Notes: generated by a model not told the origin, from the letters alone. Shown: positions 24,881-34,443, counted from the first letter of the stretch. The stretch is DNA of 39,474 nucleotides from Helicobacteraceae bacterium (GCA_027859195.1 JAQIBF010000159.1:1-39474); one strand, 5' to 3'. Made by a program: numbers and translations.

Positions 24881-26521
24881 TCACATCATACCTGGCATGC
24901 CTGGCATTCCGCCGCCCATGTCACCGCCGGCTGCCGGAGCTGCCGGTTCAGGGATGTCGTGGATCGTTGCTTCTGTTGTAAGCAGCATGCTGGCAACAGA
25001 TGTTGCATTTGTCAGTGCAACCCGCGCCACTTTTAATGGATCGATGATACCCTCTTTGAACATATCGACATACTCACCTGTGGCAGCATTGAAACCTATA
25101 GTGTCACTGTCTGCAGTTTCGATGGCATTGACCACAACACCTGCATCAAAACCGGCATTGATAGCGATCTGTTTGATCGGTGCCTTGATAGCACGCAAGA
25201 TGATCTCACAACCGATCTTCTGGTCGCCTGTAAGTTCTGGAAGAGAGACTTTAGCTGCTGCGCGTATAAATGCAGCGCCACCACCGATGATGATACCTTC
25301 TTCTACTGCAGCTTTTGTTGCAGCAAGTGCATCATCAACACGGTCTTTTTTCTCTTTCATCTCTGTCTCTGTTGCTGCACCGACTTTAATAACAGCGACA
25401 CCACCAGAAAGTTTTGCAAGACGCTCTTGAAGCTTCTCTTTGTCATACTCGGATGTTGTTGTATCCATCTGTACTTTGATCTCAGCAATACGAGAGGCAA
25501 CTGCCTCCTTAGTACCGATACCGTTTACGATAACAGTGTTATCTTTGTCGATGACAACGCGAGACGCTTGACCAAGGTCATTAATCGTCGTTGACTCAAG
25601 TGTACGGCCGATCTCTTCAGAGATGATCTGTCCGCCGGTAAGTATGGCGATATCTTGCAACATTGCTTTACGACGGTCGCCGAAACCTGGTGCTTTAACA
25701 GCTGTTATGTTCAAGATACCGCGCATTTTGTTGACAACAAGTGTTGCCAATGCTTCACCTTCAACATCTTCAGCCACAATCAGCATCGGGCGTTTTGTCT
25801 TTTGGACCTGCTCGAGAACAGGAAGAAGGTCTTTCAAATTAGAGATCTTACCGTCGAACATAAGGATGTACGGCTGCTCGATCTCAGCGGTCATCTTCTC
25901 AGTGTTTGTGATGAAGTACGGGCTTAGGTAGCCACGGTCGAACTGCATTCCTTCAACAACGTCAAGCTCATCACTGATACCTTTTGCCTCTTCAACAGTG
26001 ATAACACCGTCTTGACCGACTTTTTCCATTGCTTCAGCGATCATATCACCGATAGTCGTGTCAGAGTTTGCAGAGATACTAGCGACTTGAGCGATCTCTT
26101 TTTTACCAGCGACTTTCATAGAAGCGGCTGATAGGTGAACCAAGATCTCAGCAAGCGCCTTGTCCATACCGCGTTTTACTTCAACCGGGTTGGCCCCTGC
26201 AGTGATGTTGCGAAGGCCTTCTGAGAAGATAGCATTAGCTAGAACTGTTGCTGTTGTTGTACCGTCTCCAGCCTCATCTGCAGTATTGGCAGAGACCTGT
26301 TTTACAAGCTGTGCCCCCATGTTCTCAAGAGGGTTTGCAAGTTCGATCTCTCGTGCAACAGAGACACCATCTTTTGTGATGATAGGTGCACCGTATGAAC
26401 GTTGGATCAAAACATTACGACCACGTGGCCCCATGGTTACTTTTACCGCATCGGTAAGTTTTTGAACACCTTCTGCTAAGGCGTTACGCGCGTTGTCTGA
26501 ATAATGAATTTCTTTTGCCAT
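24881..26521 (-). CDS. groEL: Chaperonin GroEL
   Basis: The 60-kDa chaperonin forms the double-ring folding chamber with GroES. I chose the start [13 protein letters not shown] at 26521 (ATG with AGGAAG upstream); the longer reading frame adds 20 unlikely residues. Features: [20 protein letters not shown] (ATP site, D residue), the Asp of [20 protein letters not shown] and the Gly/Met-rich tail [10 protein letters not shown]. The 546-aa length is standard. groES lies 129 nt upstream in the same direction; the gap holds an ATGAAGGG-TT-CCCTTCAT hairpin (26553-26570). Confidence 0.97.
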   Translation of the reverse strand: MAKEIHYSDNARNALAEGVQKLTDAVKVTMGPRGRNVLIQRSYGAPIITKDGVSVAREIELANPLENMGAQLVKQVSANTADEAGDGTTTATVLANAIFSEGLRNITAGANPVEVKRGMDKALAEILVHLSAASMKVAGKKEIAQVASISANSDTTIGDMIAEAMEKVGQDGVITVEEAKGISDELDVVEGMQFDRGYLSPYFITNTEKMTAEIEQPYILMFDGKISNLKDLLPVLEQVQKTKRPMLIVAEDVEGEALATLVVNKMRGILNITAVKAPGFGDRRKAMLQDIAILTGGQIISEEIGRTLESTTINDLGQASRVVIDKDNTVIVNGIGTKEAVASRIAEIKVQMDTTTSEYDKEKLQERLAKLSGGVAVIKVGAATETEMKEKKDRVDDALAATKAAVEEGIIIGGGAAFIRAAAKVSLPELTGDQKIGCEIILRAIKAPIKQIAINAGFDAGVVVNAIETADSDTIGFNAATGEYVDMFKEGIIDPLKVARVALTNATSVASMLLTTEATIHDIPEPAAPAAGGDMGGGMPGMPGMM

Positions 26522-26650
26522 TGAATACTTCCTTAATTTTCTTTCATAAAATGAAGGGTTCCCTTCATCTGTTTTATACACTTCCGGAAGTAATTCCGTA
26601 AGCTACGTTAACACTGGGTTTACTTCGGCAGTAAGCCCAAGAACATTTAC

Positions 26651-26911
26651 TTATTTGATAATGCCGAACAGATCTTCTACATCGATGATAACAAATGTCT
26701 CACCACCAACTTTTAACTCGTTGCCTGCATATTTACCAAAAACAACAGTGTCGTCCAGGTTAACGTTCTCTACTTCTGCAGAGACGGCAACGACTTTCCC
26801 CTGTGATGGTTTTTCAGTGGCGCTGTCAGGAATAATGATCCCTGATGCCGTGGTTTTTGCTTCTTCTGTACGTGACACTAATACACGTTTTCCAAGTGGT
26901 TGAAAGTTCAT
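26651..26911 (-). CDS. groES: Co-chaperonin GroES
   Basis: This is the 86-aa co-chaperonin that caps GroEL. It begins [12 protein letters not shown] and has the mobile loop around [17 protein letters not shown], then [27 protein letters not shown]. The start is preceded by AAGGAAAATC. I see no CIRCE inverted repeat (TTAGCACTC-N9-GAGTGCTAA) in the upstream region to 27040, so HrcA control through CIRCE is not supported here; other heat-shock regulators are possible. Confidence 0.96.
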   Translation of the reverse strand: MNFQPLGKRVLVSRTEEAKTTASGIIIPDSATEKPSQGKVVAVSAEVENVNLDDTVVFGKYAGNELKVGGETFVIIDVEDLFGIIK

Positions 26912-27043
26912 GATTTTCCTTTTACTTTAATAGCTATATATAGGCTATGTTTATGCGCGTAATAATACTGGAATAATGTAAATATATAGATTATGTTTTG
27001 TTGGTAATGAATTTCTGAAGTTAATTGAATGTTGAGAAGAAGA

Positions 27044-27120
27044 TGGTGTCAGAGGGGGGACTTGAACCCCCGACCCCCGGCTTATGAGACCAGTGCTCTA
27101 ACCAGCTGAGCTACCCTGAC
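27044..27120 (-). tRNA. tRNA-Met (anticodon CAT)
   Basis: The minus strand reads GTCAGGGTAGCTCAGCTGG...CTGGTCTCATAAGCCGG...GGTTCAAGTCC...CTCTGACACCA, with an encoded CCA. The D arm, anticodon loop CTCATAA, T arm and acceptor stem (GTCAGGG/CCTCTGAC, imperfect at the end) are all visible. An elongator-type methionine tRNA is most likely; an Ile(CAU) tRNA modified to lysidine cannot be excluded from the anticodon alone. Confidence 0.93.
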
Positions 27121-27281
27121 GTGTTTAAAGAGGCTGGAATTATAATCAGGAATTCCTTTTAGTTTCCTTTGATAGTAAGGAATTGGTGGATTTTATCGAT
27201 TTTTAGTGTGGAATAGAAGTCTGGAGAGCTTTACGTGGATTGGTGGAGGTATTTGGCTCGTTTTTGGCTCAGTGTTTTCCG

Positions 27282-27320
27282 ATACCAGCGGTCACAGGTT
27301 TGAATCCTGTCTGGTATACC
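27282..27320 (+). repeat. tRNA-like mini-helix (T arm plus acceptor stem)
   Basis: ATACCAG (27282-27288) and CTGGTAT (27311-27317) pair as a 7-bp acceptor-like stem. Inside, ACAGG-TTTGAAT-CCTGT is a canonical 5-bp T stem with a 7-nt T loop, joined directly to the 3' acceptor strand, then A-CC. The D and anticodon arms are absent; CGGTC links the two parts. It looks like a tRNA 3'-end remnant or a tRNA mimic. The rest of 27121-27526 shows no gene. Confidence 0.5.
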
Positions 27321-27395
27321 GCTCTTTATACTAAACTACAGTACTTTAACAACTTTTTGAATGGACTGAATGCCTTGTTGTCTTGTGGTTATTGT

Positions 27396-27439
27396 ACCAG
27401 CGGTCTGATTGATTCGACTCGAATTTGGCACGACTGGTA
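27396..27439 (+). repeat. Second ACCAGCGGTC...CTGGTA copy
   Basis: ACCAGCGGTC at 27396-27405 repeats the sequence at 27284-27293 exactly and is again closed by CTGGTA (27434-27439). The interior, GATTCGACTCGAATT, resembles a T-arm sequence but pairs less well. This is a diverged second copy of the mini-helix element about 110 nt downstream. Confidence 0.4.
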
Positions 27440-27492
27440 GCAGTTTTTATGAAAATTATAGGTGACGACTGACCCTTGACTCCGGTGAAATC

Positions 27493-27544
27493 ATTGAAGG
27501 TCTAGCATGATAATGAGGTGTTGTACTTATGCCTTTAATTCAGG
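27493..27544. repeat. Dispersed repeat, copy A, at the end of the GGDEF/EAL gene
   Basis: The ~50 nt around ATTGAAGGTCTAGCAT...ATGAGGTGTTG and the end of the GGDEF/EAL coding region recur at 38993-39045 with clear similarity (TGAGGTGTTG and CTTTAATTCAGG are shared exactly). Confidence 0.55.
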
Positions 27545-29800
27545 AAGCAATACTTGAGCATGTAATATTTTTGTAATGCTTTGTACATCTTGAGGTTTGT
27601 AGTAAAAGTAACCTTGTGCTTCGTAACAGCCATTTTCTTGTAAGAATTGAGCCTGTTCTGAAGTCTCAACGCCCTCCGCAATGACTTTTCGTCTCAAGCT
27701 TTGTGACATAGCGATGATAGCGCGCGTCAACTCCATATCATCACTGTCCTCTGGAATATCTCGGACAAACGATTGATCTATTTTTACTTTATCAATCGGG
27801 ATACGTTTAAGATACGAAAGCGATGAGTGTCCCGTTCCAAAATCATCAAGGGCAAGCCCAACACCAAGCTCTTTGAGTTCTTTAAGCATCAAAATTGCTT
27901 GTGTTGGATTTTGCATAATCTGAGTTTCTGTCACTTCAAACATCAATTGTTTTGGAGTAATCTTTGTATCAAAAATAGTTTTTTTCACTGCATCAATAAA
28001 ATCTTCATGCTTGAGTTGTATCATTGAGAGGTTAATAGACAAGACCCCTGGGTTTAATCCCTCTGTGTTCCATCGCATAAACTGTTTGACTGCAGTTTGC
28101 ATAACCCACCGATCTATTTCAACAATAATACCTATTTCTTCAGCTAACTGAATAAATTTATCAGGAGGCACAAACCCCATTTCAGGATGGTTCCATCTAA
28201 TCAGACCTTCCATTCCGGTGATTGTCTGTGAACGCATATCGACCTGTGGTTGATAATAGACTTCGAATTCTTCCTTTGCAAGGGCTTGTCGCAATTGTGT
28301 TTCCATAGTAATACGTTCATAAGCTTTATCTGTCATCTTATCAATATAAAATTTATAGGTATTACGCCCTCCATCTTTTGCTTTATACATAGCTGCATCC
28401 GCATTTTTAAGCAATTCGTCTGGACTTGTACCGTTTAGTGGATACAGAGCAACACCAATACTGCAGGTAATAAAAAATTTATGTTGATTGATGATAAAAG
28501 GTTCTTTATAGATATCCATAAGTTTCACAAGAATATCAACAATGACATTTTCATCTGTAATATGATCGAGTAAAATTGTAAACTCATCTCCACCTATACG
28601 GGCGATGGAATCACTTAAACGTAAAGTATCCTCCATCTGCTGAGAAACTTTTTTGAGAAGTTCGTCACCAAGATCATGACCAAATGAGTCATTGACCTCT
28701 TTAAAACGGTCAAGGTCAATAAAAAGTACTGCTATTTTTTCTTGGCTGCGCTTTGCTACTTTAATAGCCTGATACAGGCGGTCGATAAAAAGAACCCTAT
28801 TTGGCAGGCTGGTAAGTGAGTCGTGCTGGGCTTGATGCTGTAGTAGCAAAGTACGCTCATCAAAGGCTTTTGCAAGATCCTCTAGCTCATCATGACTTCC
28901 AAGCGGACTACAAAGCACATCATCTCCATTTTTTGAAGCTTTAACACGTCTATAAAGTTCAAGAATTGGTTTGGTAATCTTGTTGGCTAGTATAGTGGAT
29001 GTAATAATACTGATGATAATAAAAATCAAACCTATAATTATCAATTTTACAATCGAATCTTTAATTGGAGCGCTATACACACTCTCAGGCAGACCAATCT
29101 CCAAAGAGATTCCCAACTTTTTAAATGTCGGAGTACTATCATCCGGTACATTTGTATAAGAACGATAAAGGGTTTGAGAATTAAAATTGTGAGAAAAAAT
29201 TGGCTTGCCGTCTTTGAGCAATCTCACATATATTCTTTCATCAGCCGGAAGATTGCGTTTAGCTATGGCCGCCATATCAAAGAGAACTATAGCAGCTCCT
29301 TGGGTTGTAGAATAGTACTCAATTGGACTAATGACTACCATCTGATCGTCATTTTCTTCAATATAAGCAGTAAGCTGTTTTAATACCAATGCTGCTCGTA
29401 AATTAGATGACTGATTATAGATTGGTGTCTGTTTTTGTGTCTGAAAAATCGCTTTGCCGCCATAATCCACAACATCAAGAGCAAGCACATCTTTACCCTC
29501 CATAAAATTCTCAACCAACGAAGGAAGGTATTTTTCTCTTCCAGTGCTATCGGTAAGTGCATTTATCATTAATTCGTTACTTGTCAGTAACACAGTATTT
29601 TCAAGCAGGTACTTAACGCGCTGTTCCATTTTTTCATGAATGGTTTGAGCTTTAAACTGAAGTAGAGAATGTGTCTGTTCACTCAGTATCTTATCGGCTA
29701 AAAAAACAACAATGACGATGATAAGTAAAAGTGCTGCAACTACCTGCCCTATAATTTGGAAAACAACCTTGTTCTTAATACTTAGTTTTTTAATCCGCAT
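27527..29800 (-). CDS. GGDEF-EAL protein with periplasmic sensor and HAMP
   Basis: This is a membrane c-di-GMP turnover protein. Two helices (about residues 14-36 and 252-275) bracket a periplasmic sensor of about 200 residues, followed by HAMP, GGDEF and EAL domains. The GGDEF motif is intact (ARIGGDEF) with RLSD five residues upstream, matching an inhibitory I-site. The EAL domain has E-G-L (GMEGLIRW) instead of EAL but keeps FEVTET, ALDDFGTG, KIDQSF and AEGVET. I chose the ATG at 29800 because GAGGAAG precedes it; a longer reading frame overlaps the upstream gene. It lies 13 nt after the double binding-protein gene, so the two probably form a signalling operon. Confidence 0.88.
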   Translation of the reverse strand: MRIKKLSIKNKVVFQIIGQVVAALLLIIVIVVFLADKILSEQTHSLLQFKAQTIHEKMEQRVKYLLENTVLLTSNELMINALTDSTGREKYLPSLVENFMEGKDVLALDVVDYGGKAIFQTQKQTPIYNQSSNLRAALVLKQLTAYIEENDDQMVVISPIEYYSTTQGAAIVLFDMAAIAKRNLPADERIYVRLLKDGKPIFSHNFNSQTLYRSYTNVPDDSTPTFKKLGISLEIGLPESVYSAPIKDSIVKLIIIGLIFIIISIITSTILANKITKPILELYRRVKASKNGDDVLCSPLGSHDELEDLAKAFDERTLLLQHQAQHDSLTSLPNRVLFIDRLYQAIKVAKRSQEKIAVLFIDLDRFKEVNDSFGHDLGDELLKKVSQQMEDTLRLSDSIARIGGDEFTILLDHITDENVIVDILVKLMDIYKEPFIINQHKFFITCSIGVALYPLNGTSPDELLKNADAAMYKAKDGGRNTYKFYIDKMTDKAYERITMETQLRQALAKEEFEVYYQPQVDMRSQTITGMEGLIRWNHPEMGFVPPDKFIQLAEEIGIIVEIDRWVMQTAVKQFMRWNTEGLNPGVLSINLSMIQLKHEDFIDAVKKTIFDTKITPKQLMFEVTETQIMQNPTQAILMLKELKELGVGLALDDFGTGHSSLSYLKRIPIDKVKIDQSFVRDIPEDSDDMELTRAIIAMSQSLRRKVIAEGVETSEQAQFLQENGCYEAQGYFYYKPQDVQSITKILHAQVLLPELKA

Positions 29801-29813
29801 TAGCTTCCTCAAA

Positions 29814-31970
29814 CTATTTAGTAACCGGGATGACTGTACCATCTGGACCAAACCTTGCCATAAAATAATCTTTCTCACTTAATGCATCGTGATTATCAGC
29901 ACTAAATGCTGGAGCATACTGTTTTACAATGCCGTCGTAGGGTGGCAGATTTTCAAGAGCTTCTTTCACTTTTGTGTGATCTGTTGATCCAGCCTTTTCA
30001 ATTGCAAGCGCCAACAGATGCACAAGGTCATACGCTTGTGTAATTCCTGCAGAAGCTTTAGATCTATCTGTAAGCTTTTCACCGAATGTCATGAAGTACT
30101 TCTTTTGCAGCTCTTTACAGTGAGGAATGTTATTCTTGGAAAAAGAAAATGTTTGAAAAAAAGTCAAATCAATGTTTTGTAGGATTTCTTTATTCTCTTC
30201 AAAAAAAGTTCCTCCAAGAATACCCCAGTGCGATATGATTGGAAGCGCTCTGTTTTGTTTGAAAAGCGCTTGAACGATGAGCGATCCCTCTTTTGAATTA
30301 GCAACCATAATAAGTGAATCTGCATCTGCCTTGATTATTTGTCCCAACTCTTTTTGAAAACTTTTTTGTCCACGATTGTAGACTATAGAAGCTACACTAT
30401 TTATGCCTTTATTGCCAAGATAGGCATTCATTTTTTGCAAATTTCTTCTGCCCCAGATCGAGTTTTCTACAATAATAGCCGGCTTTTTATGATGCTCAAC
30501 TGCATAGTCTACAATAAAGGTAGAGGCAAGTCTGTCGTTGGCTGAGGCACGAAACAAATAATTATCTTTATAACCATTTTCAATAGTTTCTGCTACAGCC
30601 GCCCAAGGAATAAGATAGGGCATTTTACCCTTTTGAATTGTTTCAATCTCATCTTGGATAACAGTACTGTGAAGCCCTCCAATGATAGCAGCAACATCTC
30701 CTCTTTCGATGAACTCTTTAACATTCTGTACACCAATACTTGAAATGGTTCTGTGATCTTTGGCTAATACCACCAGTTTCTTGCCAAGTATTCCCCCTTT
30801 GGCATTAATCGTATCAACAGCCATTTCAACGCCTCGTTTGATAGCTAATCCTGCCGCTTTACCATCCATTGAGAGGTCTGCATCGATACCGATGATAATC
30901 TGTTCTTGAGCTTTTGGATCTGGACCGTATTTTTTCAACAGAAGCTCTTCTGTTTTTGAAATAATATCACTGCCAATGACCTCTTCGAACATTCTTACGA
31001 TAGGTGCTGTCTTTTCGGCAAATTTTTGGCGATCTTCTTCGCTTAGCTTGTGAATAGAAACACCTGAATTTTTGACTATTTCTATTAGTTTTTCTTCACG
31101 CTTTCGTGTCTCTTCGCGCTCCCATGGTGTAATCTCTTTAGCAGTTTCTATTAGCATGAGTTGTATCTCATGCGGCAGCTTTTTAAGGACTTTTTCACTG
31201 ATAGAAAAGACATACCCGAGATAGGCATGTTCGCTCAAGGTTAGGTCACTTTGTACTTCATGAAATCCCATACTCACAATGGCGACCAATGGATTTTCCT
31301 CACCATCAACAACCTTATCTGCTAGCGCTTGTCTGGTTGTATAAAAATCGATAGGAACAGGCTTAGCCCCAAAACTCTTAAACTGTTCCATTATGATACG
31401 GCTCTTCATAACACGAATCTTCTCTCCTTTAAAATCATCAGGAGTAAGATAAGGTTTGTTTCCCGTAAAATGTTTAAAGCCATTTTCCCAAAATGTCACA
31501 CCGATAAGACCAATCTCATGCAAATCATCAAGCAGCATTTGACCAGGTTCTCCATCAAGCATGGCATAAACATCTTCACGAGAAGGAAAGAAAAATGGTA
31601 GATCGGCGTACTGCATCGAAGGAATTGCTACACTCATTTTTGCAGTTGGTGTCAATAAAATGTCTAGCTCTCCATTCCTAGCCATTTCTACCATCTGATG
31701 ATCGTCGCCAAGCTCTTGAGCTGGAAAAATTTTTACGTCTACTCTGCCATTACTTTTACGTTCTACTTCACTTGCAAAACGCAGAGCAGCTTGGTGTAAA
31801 GCGCTGTCTATTTGTGTGTTGTGACCAAAACGCAAGGTAATAACTTTCTCTGTTGAGGCAGGAAGTTGTTCCACTGGTACTTTTGGGGATTTTTCAGTTG
31901 GGGAGAGCACTATCCATGTAAGATAGACCAGAAGAAGTACAAAACCAAATAGTAGAGAAACAGTCTTCAT
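29814..31970 (-). CDS. Fusion of TRAP (DctP-type) and branched-chain (LivK-type) solute-binding proteins
   Basis: An N-terminal hydrophobic anchor or signal (residues 1-24, MKTVSLLFGFVLLLVYL) is followed by a DctP-like TRAP binding domain (about 40-345; ITLRFGHNT, ADLPFFFPSRE, GEKIRVMKSRI and the DGEENP motif). A type I periplasmic binding domain of the LivK/Peripla_BP_6 family follows (about 355-718; AIKRGVEMAVDTINAKGGILGKKL, AAIIGGLHSTV, GWGL-like region). No TRAP or ABC membrane components are encoded nearby. With the downstream GGDEF-EAL gene the likely role is ligand sensing rather than transport. Start ATG at 31970; the longer ORF would begin at a TTG. The fusion of two different binding-protein superfamilies is unusual. 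Confidence 0.82.
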   Translation of the reverse strand: MKTVSLLFGFVLLLVYLTWIVLSPTEKSPKVPVEQLPASTEKVITLRFGHNTQIDSALHQAALRFASEVERKSNGRVDVKIFPAQELGDDHQMVEMARNGELDILLTPTAKMSVAIPSMQYADLPFFFPSREDVYAMLDGEPGQMLLDDLHEIGLIGVTFWENGFKHFTGNKPYLTPDDFKGEKIRVMKSRIIMEQFKSFGAKPVPIDFYTTRQALADKVVDGEENPLVAIVSMGFHEVQSDLTLSEHAYLGYVFSISEKVLKKLPHEIQLMLIETAKEITPWEREETRKREEKLIEIVKNSGVSIHKLSEEDRQKFAEKTAPIVRMFEEVIGSDIISKTEELLLKKYGPDPKAQEQIIIGIDADLSMDGKAAGLAIKRGVEMAVDTINAKGGILGKKLVVLAKDHRTISSIGVQNVKEFIERGDVAAIIGGLHSTVIQDEIETIQKGKMPYLIPWAAVAETIENGYKDNYLFRASANDRLASTFIVDYAVEHHKKPAIIVENSIWGRRNLQKMNAYLGNKGINSVASIVYNRGQKSFQKELGQIIKADADSLIMVANSKEGSLIVQALFKQNRALPIISHWGILGGTFFEENKEILQNIDLTFFQTFSFSKNNIPHCKELQKKYFMTFGEKLTDRSKASAGITQAYDLVHLLALAIEKAGSTDHTKVKEALENLPPYDGIVKQYAPAFSADNHDALSEKDYFMARFGPDGTVIPVTK

Positions 31971-32027
31971 TTTAAGTCCATTAATATTAAATTTAATTAT
32001 AATTTTTTTAATAGTGTTTTGCAAAAA

Positions 32028-32033
32028 AGTATA
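32028..32033 (-). promoter_or_regulatory. -10 box for the binding-protein/GGDEF operon
   Basis: TATACT on the minus strand, 58 nt before the chosen ATG at 31970. The decayed mobile element begins just upstream at 32063, so it may contribute upstream promoter sequence. Confidence 0.4.
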
Positions 32034-32062
32034 CCTTCATTTTCATAAATAGCCCCTAAGCA

Positions 32063-32251
32063 TAGGGATTTGGTTACCAATATGAATTTTCTTCCCAACT
32101 CTTTCACAACACATAACTGATCGTACTTTGTGCTACCTTCAACACCTTAGCAATATCATTTTGAGAATACCGAGTGCAACAGCTTTTGTAATGCTTAGAG
32201 TGGCAACGCTTTTTTTTTATTACATAATTAATATTGGTAACGCGACCCCTA
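32063..32251. mobile_element. Decayed mobile element (MITE-like), copy A
   Basis: This 189-nt element has imperfect 21-bp inverted ends, including the perfect 11-bp pair GTTACCAATAT (32073-32083) and ATATTGGTAAC (32231-32241). It is about 80% similar to copy B at 38738-38925. Read on the minus strand, the interior contains a broken helix-turn-helix sequence (YSQNDIAKVLKV-Q-TIS-VL) like the N-terminus of an IS30-type transposase. The rest of the transposase is absent. No target-site duplication is evident. Confidence 0.7.
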
Positions 32252-32380
32252 AATTTCTCTCTACTGCTATTAATGCAACGCTATGATATCTGCCGTACTT
32301 TTGGCATAAAGACGCTTGTTGGATCTATGGCTACTTTAACTTGAATCAGCGAAATTTACATAATATATTGGGAAGATAGC

Positions 32381-32427
32381 TATTATCTTTTTTAATATTT
32401 GTGCTATGCTAGATTATTATCTTTTTT
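32381..32427 (+). promoter_or_regulatory. Direct repeats and -10 region before the TonB receptor gene
   Basis: TATTATCTTTTTT occurs at 32381-32393 and again at 32415-32427. TATGCT (32404-32409) is a possible -10. GATAGC-T-ATTATC at 32375-32387 is a weak Fur-like site (about 10 of 14 positions). Iron control of the receptor is a possibility, not shown. Confidence 0.4.
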
Positions 32428-32443
32428 CTTTGAAAGAGTGAAT

Positions 32444-34429
32444 ATGAAAAGACCTGTTTTATTATCATTAATGGCCATTTTGTTACTTGCGACAGTTACA
32501 AATGCGACTGAGTTAGACGAATTGTTGAATTTAGATCTTGATTCGCTGACCAAAGTAGAGATCGGTAAAGTTTACGGTGTTTCGAAATTGGAGCAGCGTA
32601 CTGTTGATGCGCCTGCCAATGTTACGATTATAAGCAGCGATGAGATCAAACGCCATAGCTATCGTACGCTGGGTGAAGCCCTTGCTGCCCAAAGTGGTTT
32701 CTACACCTCCTACGATAGGCATTACTCCTATGTCGGTGTACGCGGCTTCAGCACTCCGGGGGATTACAATACCAAAGTTTTGTTTATGATCGATGGACAG
32801 CGGCTTAACGACAAAATCTATTTAGCTGGGCAAAGCGGCTCGGATTTTCCGCTGGATATGGATCTGATCGACCATATTGAAGTGATCAGGGGCCCTGGTT
32901 CGGCACTTTATGGTACAAGTGCCATGTTTGCGGTTGTCGATGTTATCACCAAAAATAGCAGAGATGTCAAAAACGGCGAAGTGGCTTTGATGGCGGGAAA
33001 TTTTTCGACAGACCAGGAGCGTGCGACGCTATCGCATGTTTTTGAAAACGACACCGAACTCCTTCTCTCTGCTACCCGCTATCACTCTGATGGTGACGAC
33101 GACCTCTATTTCAAAGAGTTTGATGACCCGGCAAGCAACAACGGCCATGCCGAAAATATCGATGAGGATGATGCGTACAGCCTTTTCTTTAAAACAAAAA
33201 TCGAGGGTTTTACACTCGAAGCTCTTTATAATAAACGAGAGAAGAGTGTGCCGACTGCGCCATGGGACACTATCTTCAACAGGGCCGTGGAGAGTACGGA
33301 TGAACATGCTTTTATCAATGCCAAATATAAAACTGAACTGACAGAGACAATCACCCTTTCTACTTCACTGGCGTATAACTACTATAATTATGACGGCACG
33401 TATCTATATGATGATGGCATTGGCGGCGTCCTTACGTCGCAGGACCATACGCCTACAAGTTGGGTAGACGGTTCTGTCGATCTAAGCTATGCGCAGAATG
33501 AGCAGTTGGACTGGTTGATCGGTATTTACGGGATGGACTCGATCAAAGAGAATCTGGTCTATGTGAATGACGGTGTAACAATGCTCTCTGTCGACAAACC
33601 GACAGACAATTATGCCGTTTATCTGCAAAGTATCTACCGCGCAACGGAGGCGCTGTCGTTTACGCTCGGTCTGCGGTATGACTATTACGAGACATTCGGC
33701 GGCAATCTCAGTCCGCGTTTTTCGGCTGTTTATGCGCTGTCGCCTGTCTCATCGTTTAAACTGATCTATGGTGAGGCCTTTCGTGCGCCCAATGCCTTTG
33801 AGCTCTACTATAATGACGGCGGTGACTGGCAAAAAGGAAATCCGGATCTACAAGAGGAACGTATTCGCAACTACGAGGTGGTTTTAGAACACTATTTTTC
33901 CACAAAGCACTCTCTAGTGATCAACGGGTTTTATTATGAGATGACAAACCTTATTCGGCAGATCGAAGATCCGAATGATGGTCTGCAGGTCTTTGAAAAT
34001 CTCGATAAAGCAGAGTCCCGAGGGGTGGAACTGAGTTATAAACTCGGTTTTGAAAGCGGTATCGATACATCATTAAACTATACCTATCAGTATGCCACTG
34101 ACAAAAAGACAGGTACTTGGCTTGTCAACTCGCCAAAACAGCTTGCCAATGCAGCGGTGACAATTCCGTTTCTCGACAAATACAGCACGACGTTTGCACT
34201 CCAGTATGTTGGTAAGAAGAAAAATCCATACGGTGAATTATTGGATGATTATCTGCTCGCTAATCTGAGTTTACAGGCTGATGATGTGGTCAAGGGGTTG
34301 GACCTCTCTGCAGCGGTCTATAATCTTTTTGATTCAGTATACTCCAGTTCAGGCGGCATAGAACATTATCAAAAAGAGATCATACAAGATGGCATCAGCG
34401 GCCGGGTAAAAGCAACGTACAAGTTTTAG
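32444..34429 (+). CDS. TonB-dependent outer-membrane receptor
   Basis: This is a 661-aa outer-membrane receptor. The signal peptide (KRPVLLSLMAILLLATVTNA|TE) is followed by a plug domain (VDAPANVTIISSDEIKRHSYRTLGEAL, GVRGFSTPGDYN, VLFMIDGQRLND, IEVIRGPGSALYGTSA) and a 22-strand barrel ending in VKATYKF. No clear TonB box was found; the first mature residues are Leu/Asp-rich (ELDELLNLDLDSLTKVEIGKV). I chose the ATG at 32444 rather than the upstream in-frame ATG because it gives a good signal peptide and AAAGAG lies before it. Followed closely by yfiR-like and GGDEF-EAL genes, so it probably senses or imports a ligand in a c-di-GMP signalling operon. The substrate is unknown. Confidence 0.9.
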   Translation: MKRPVLLSLMAILLLATVTNATELDELLNLDLDSLTKVEIGKVYGVSKLEQRTVDAPANVTIISSDEIKRHSYRTLGEALAAQSGFYTSYDRHYSYVGVRGFSTPGDYNTKVLFMIDGQRLNDKIYLAGQSGSDFPLDMDLIDHIEVIRGPGSALYGTSAMFAVVDVITKNSRDVKNGEVALMAGNFSTDQERATLSHVFENDTELLLSATRYHSDGDDDLYFKEFDDPASNNGHAENIDEDDAYSLFFKTKIEGFTLEALYNKREKSVPTAPWDTIFNRAVESTDEHAFINAKYKTELTETITLSTSLAYNYYNYDGTYLYDDGIGGVLTSQDHTPTSWVDGSVDLSYAQNEQLDWLIGIYGMDSIKENLVYVNDGVTMLSVDKPTDNYAVYLQSIYRATEALSFTLGLRYDYYETFGGNLSPRFSAVYALSPVSSFKLIYGEAFRAPNAFELYYNDGGDWQKGNPDLQEERIRNYEVVLEHYFSTKHSLVINGFYYEMTNLIRQIEDPNDGLQVFENLDKAESRGVELSYKLGFESGIDTSLNYTYQYATDKKTGTWLVNSPKQLANAAVTIPFLDKYSTTFALQYVGKKKNPYGELLDDYLLANLSLQADDVVKGLDLSAAVYNLFDSVYSSSGGIEHYQKEIIQDGISGRVKATYKF

Positions 34430-34443
34430 GACAGATAATAAAC

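Noticed and set aside
24897-25430. 177-residue reading frame antisense to groEL
   Set aside because: Antisense shadow of a highly conserved gene, with biased Ala/Ser/Thr composition.
26912-27040. CIRCE element for HrcA before groES
   Set aside because: No TTAGCACTC/GAGTGCTAA inverted repeat is present in the upstream region.
27240-27440. 66-residue reading frame over the tRNA-like elements
   Set aside because: It covers the mini-helix repeats, has low complexity and lacks a ribosome-binding site.
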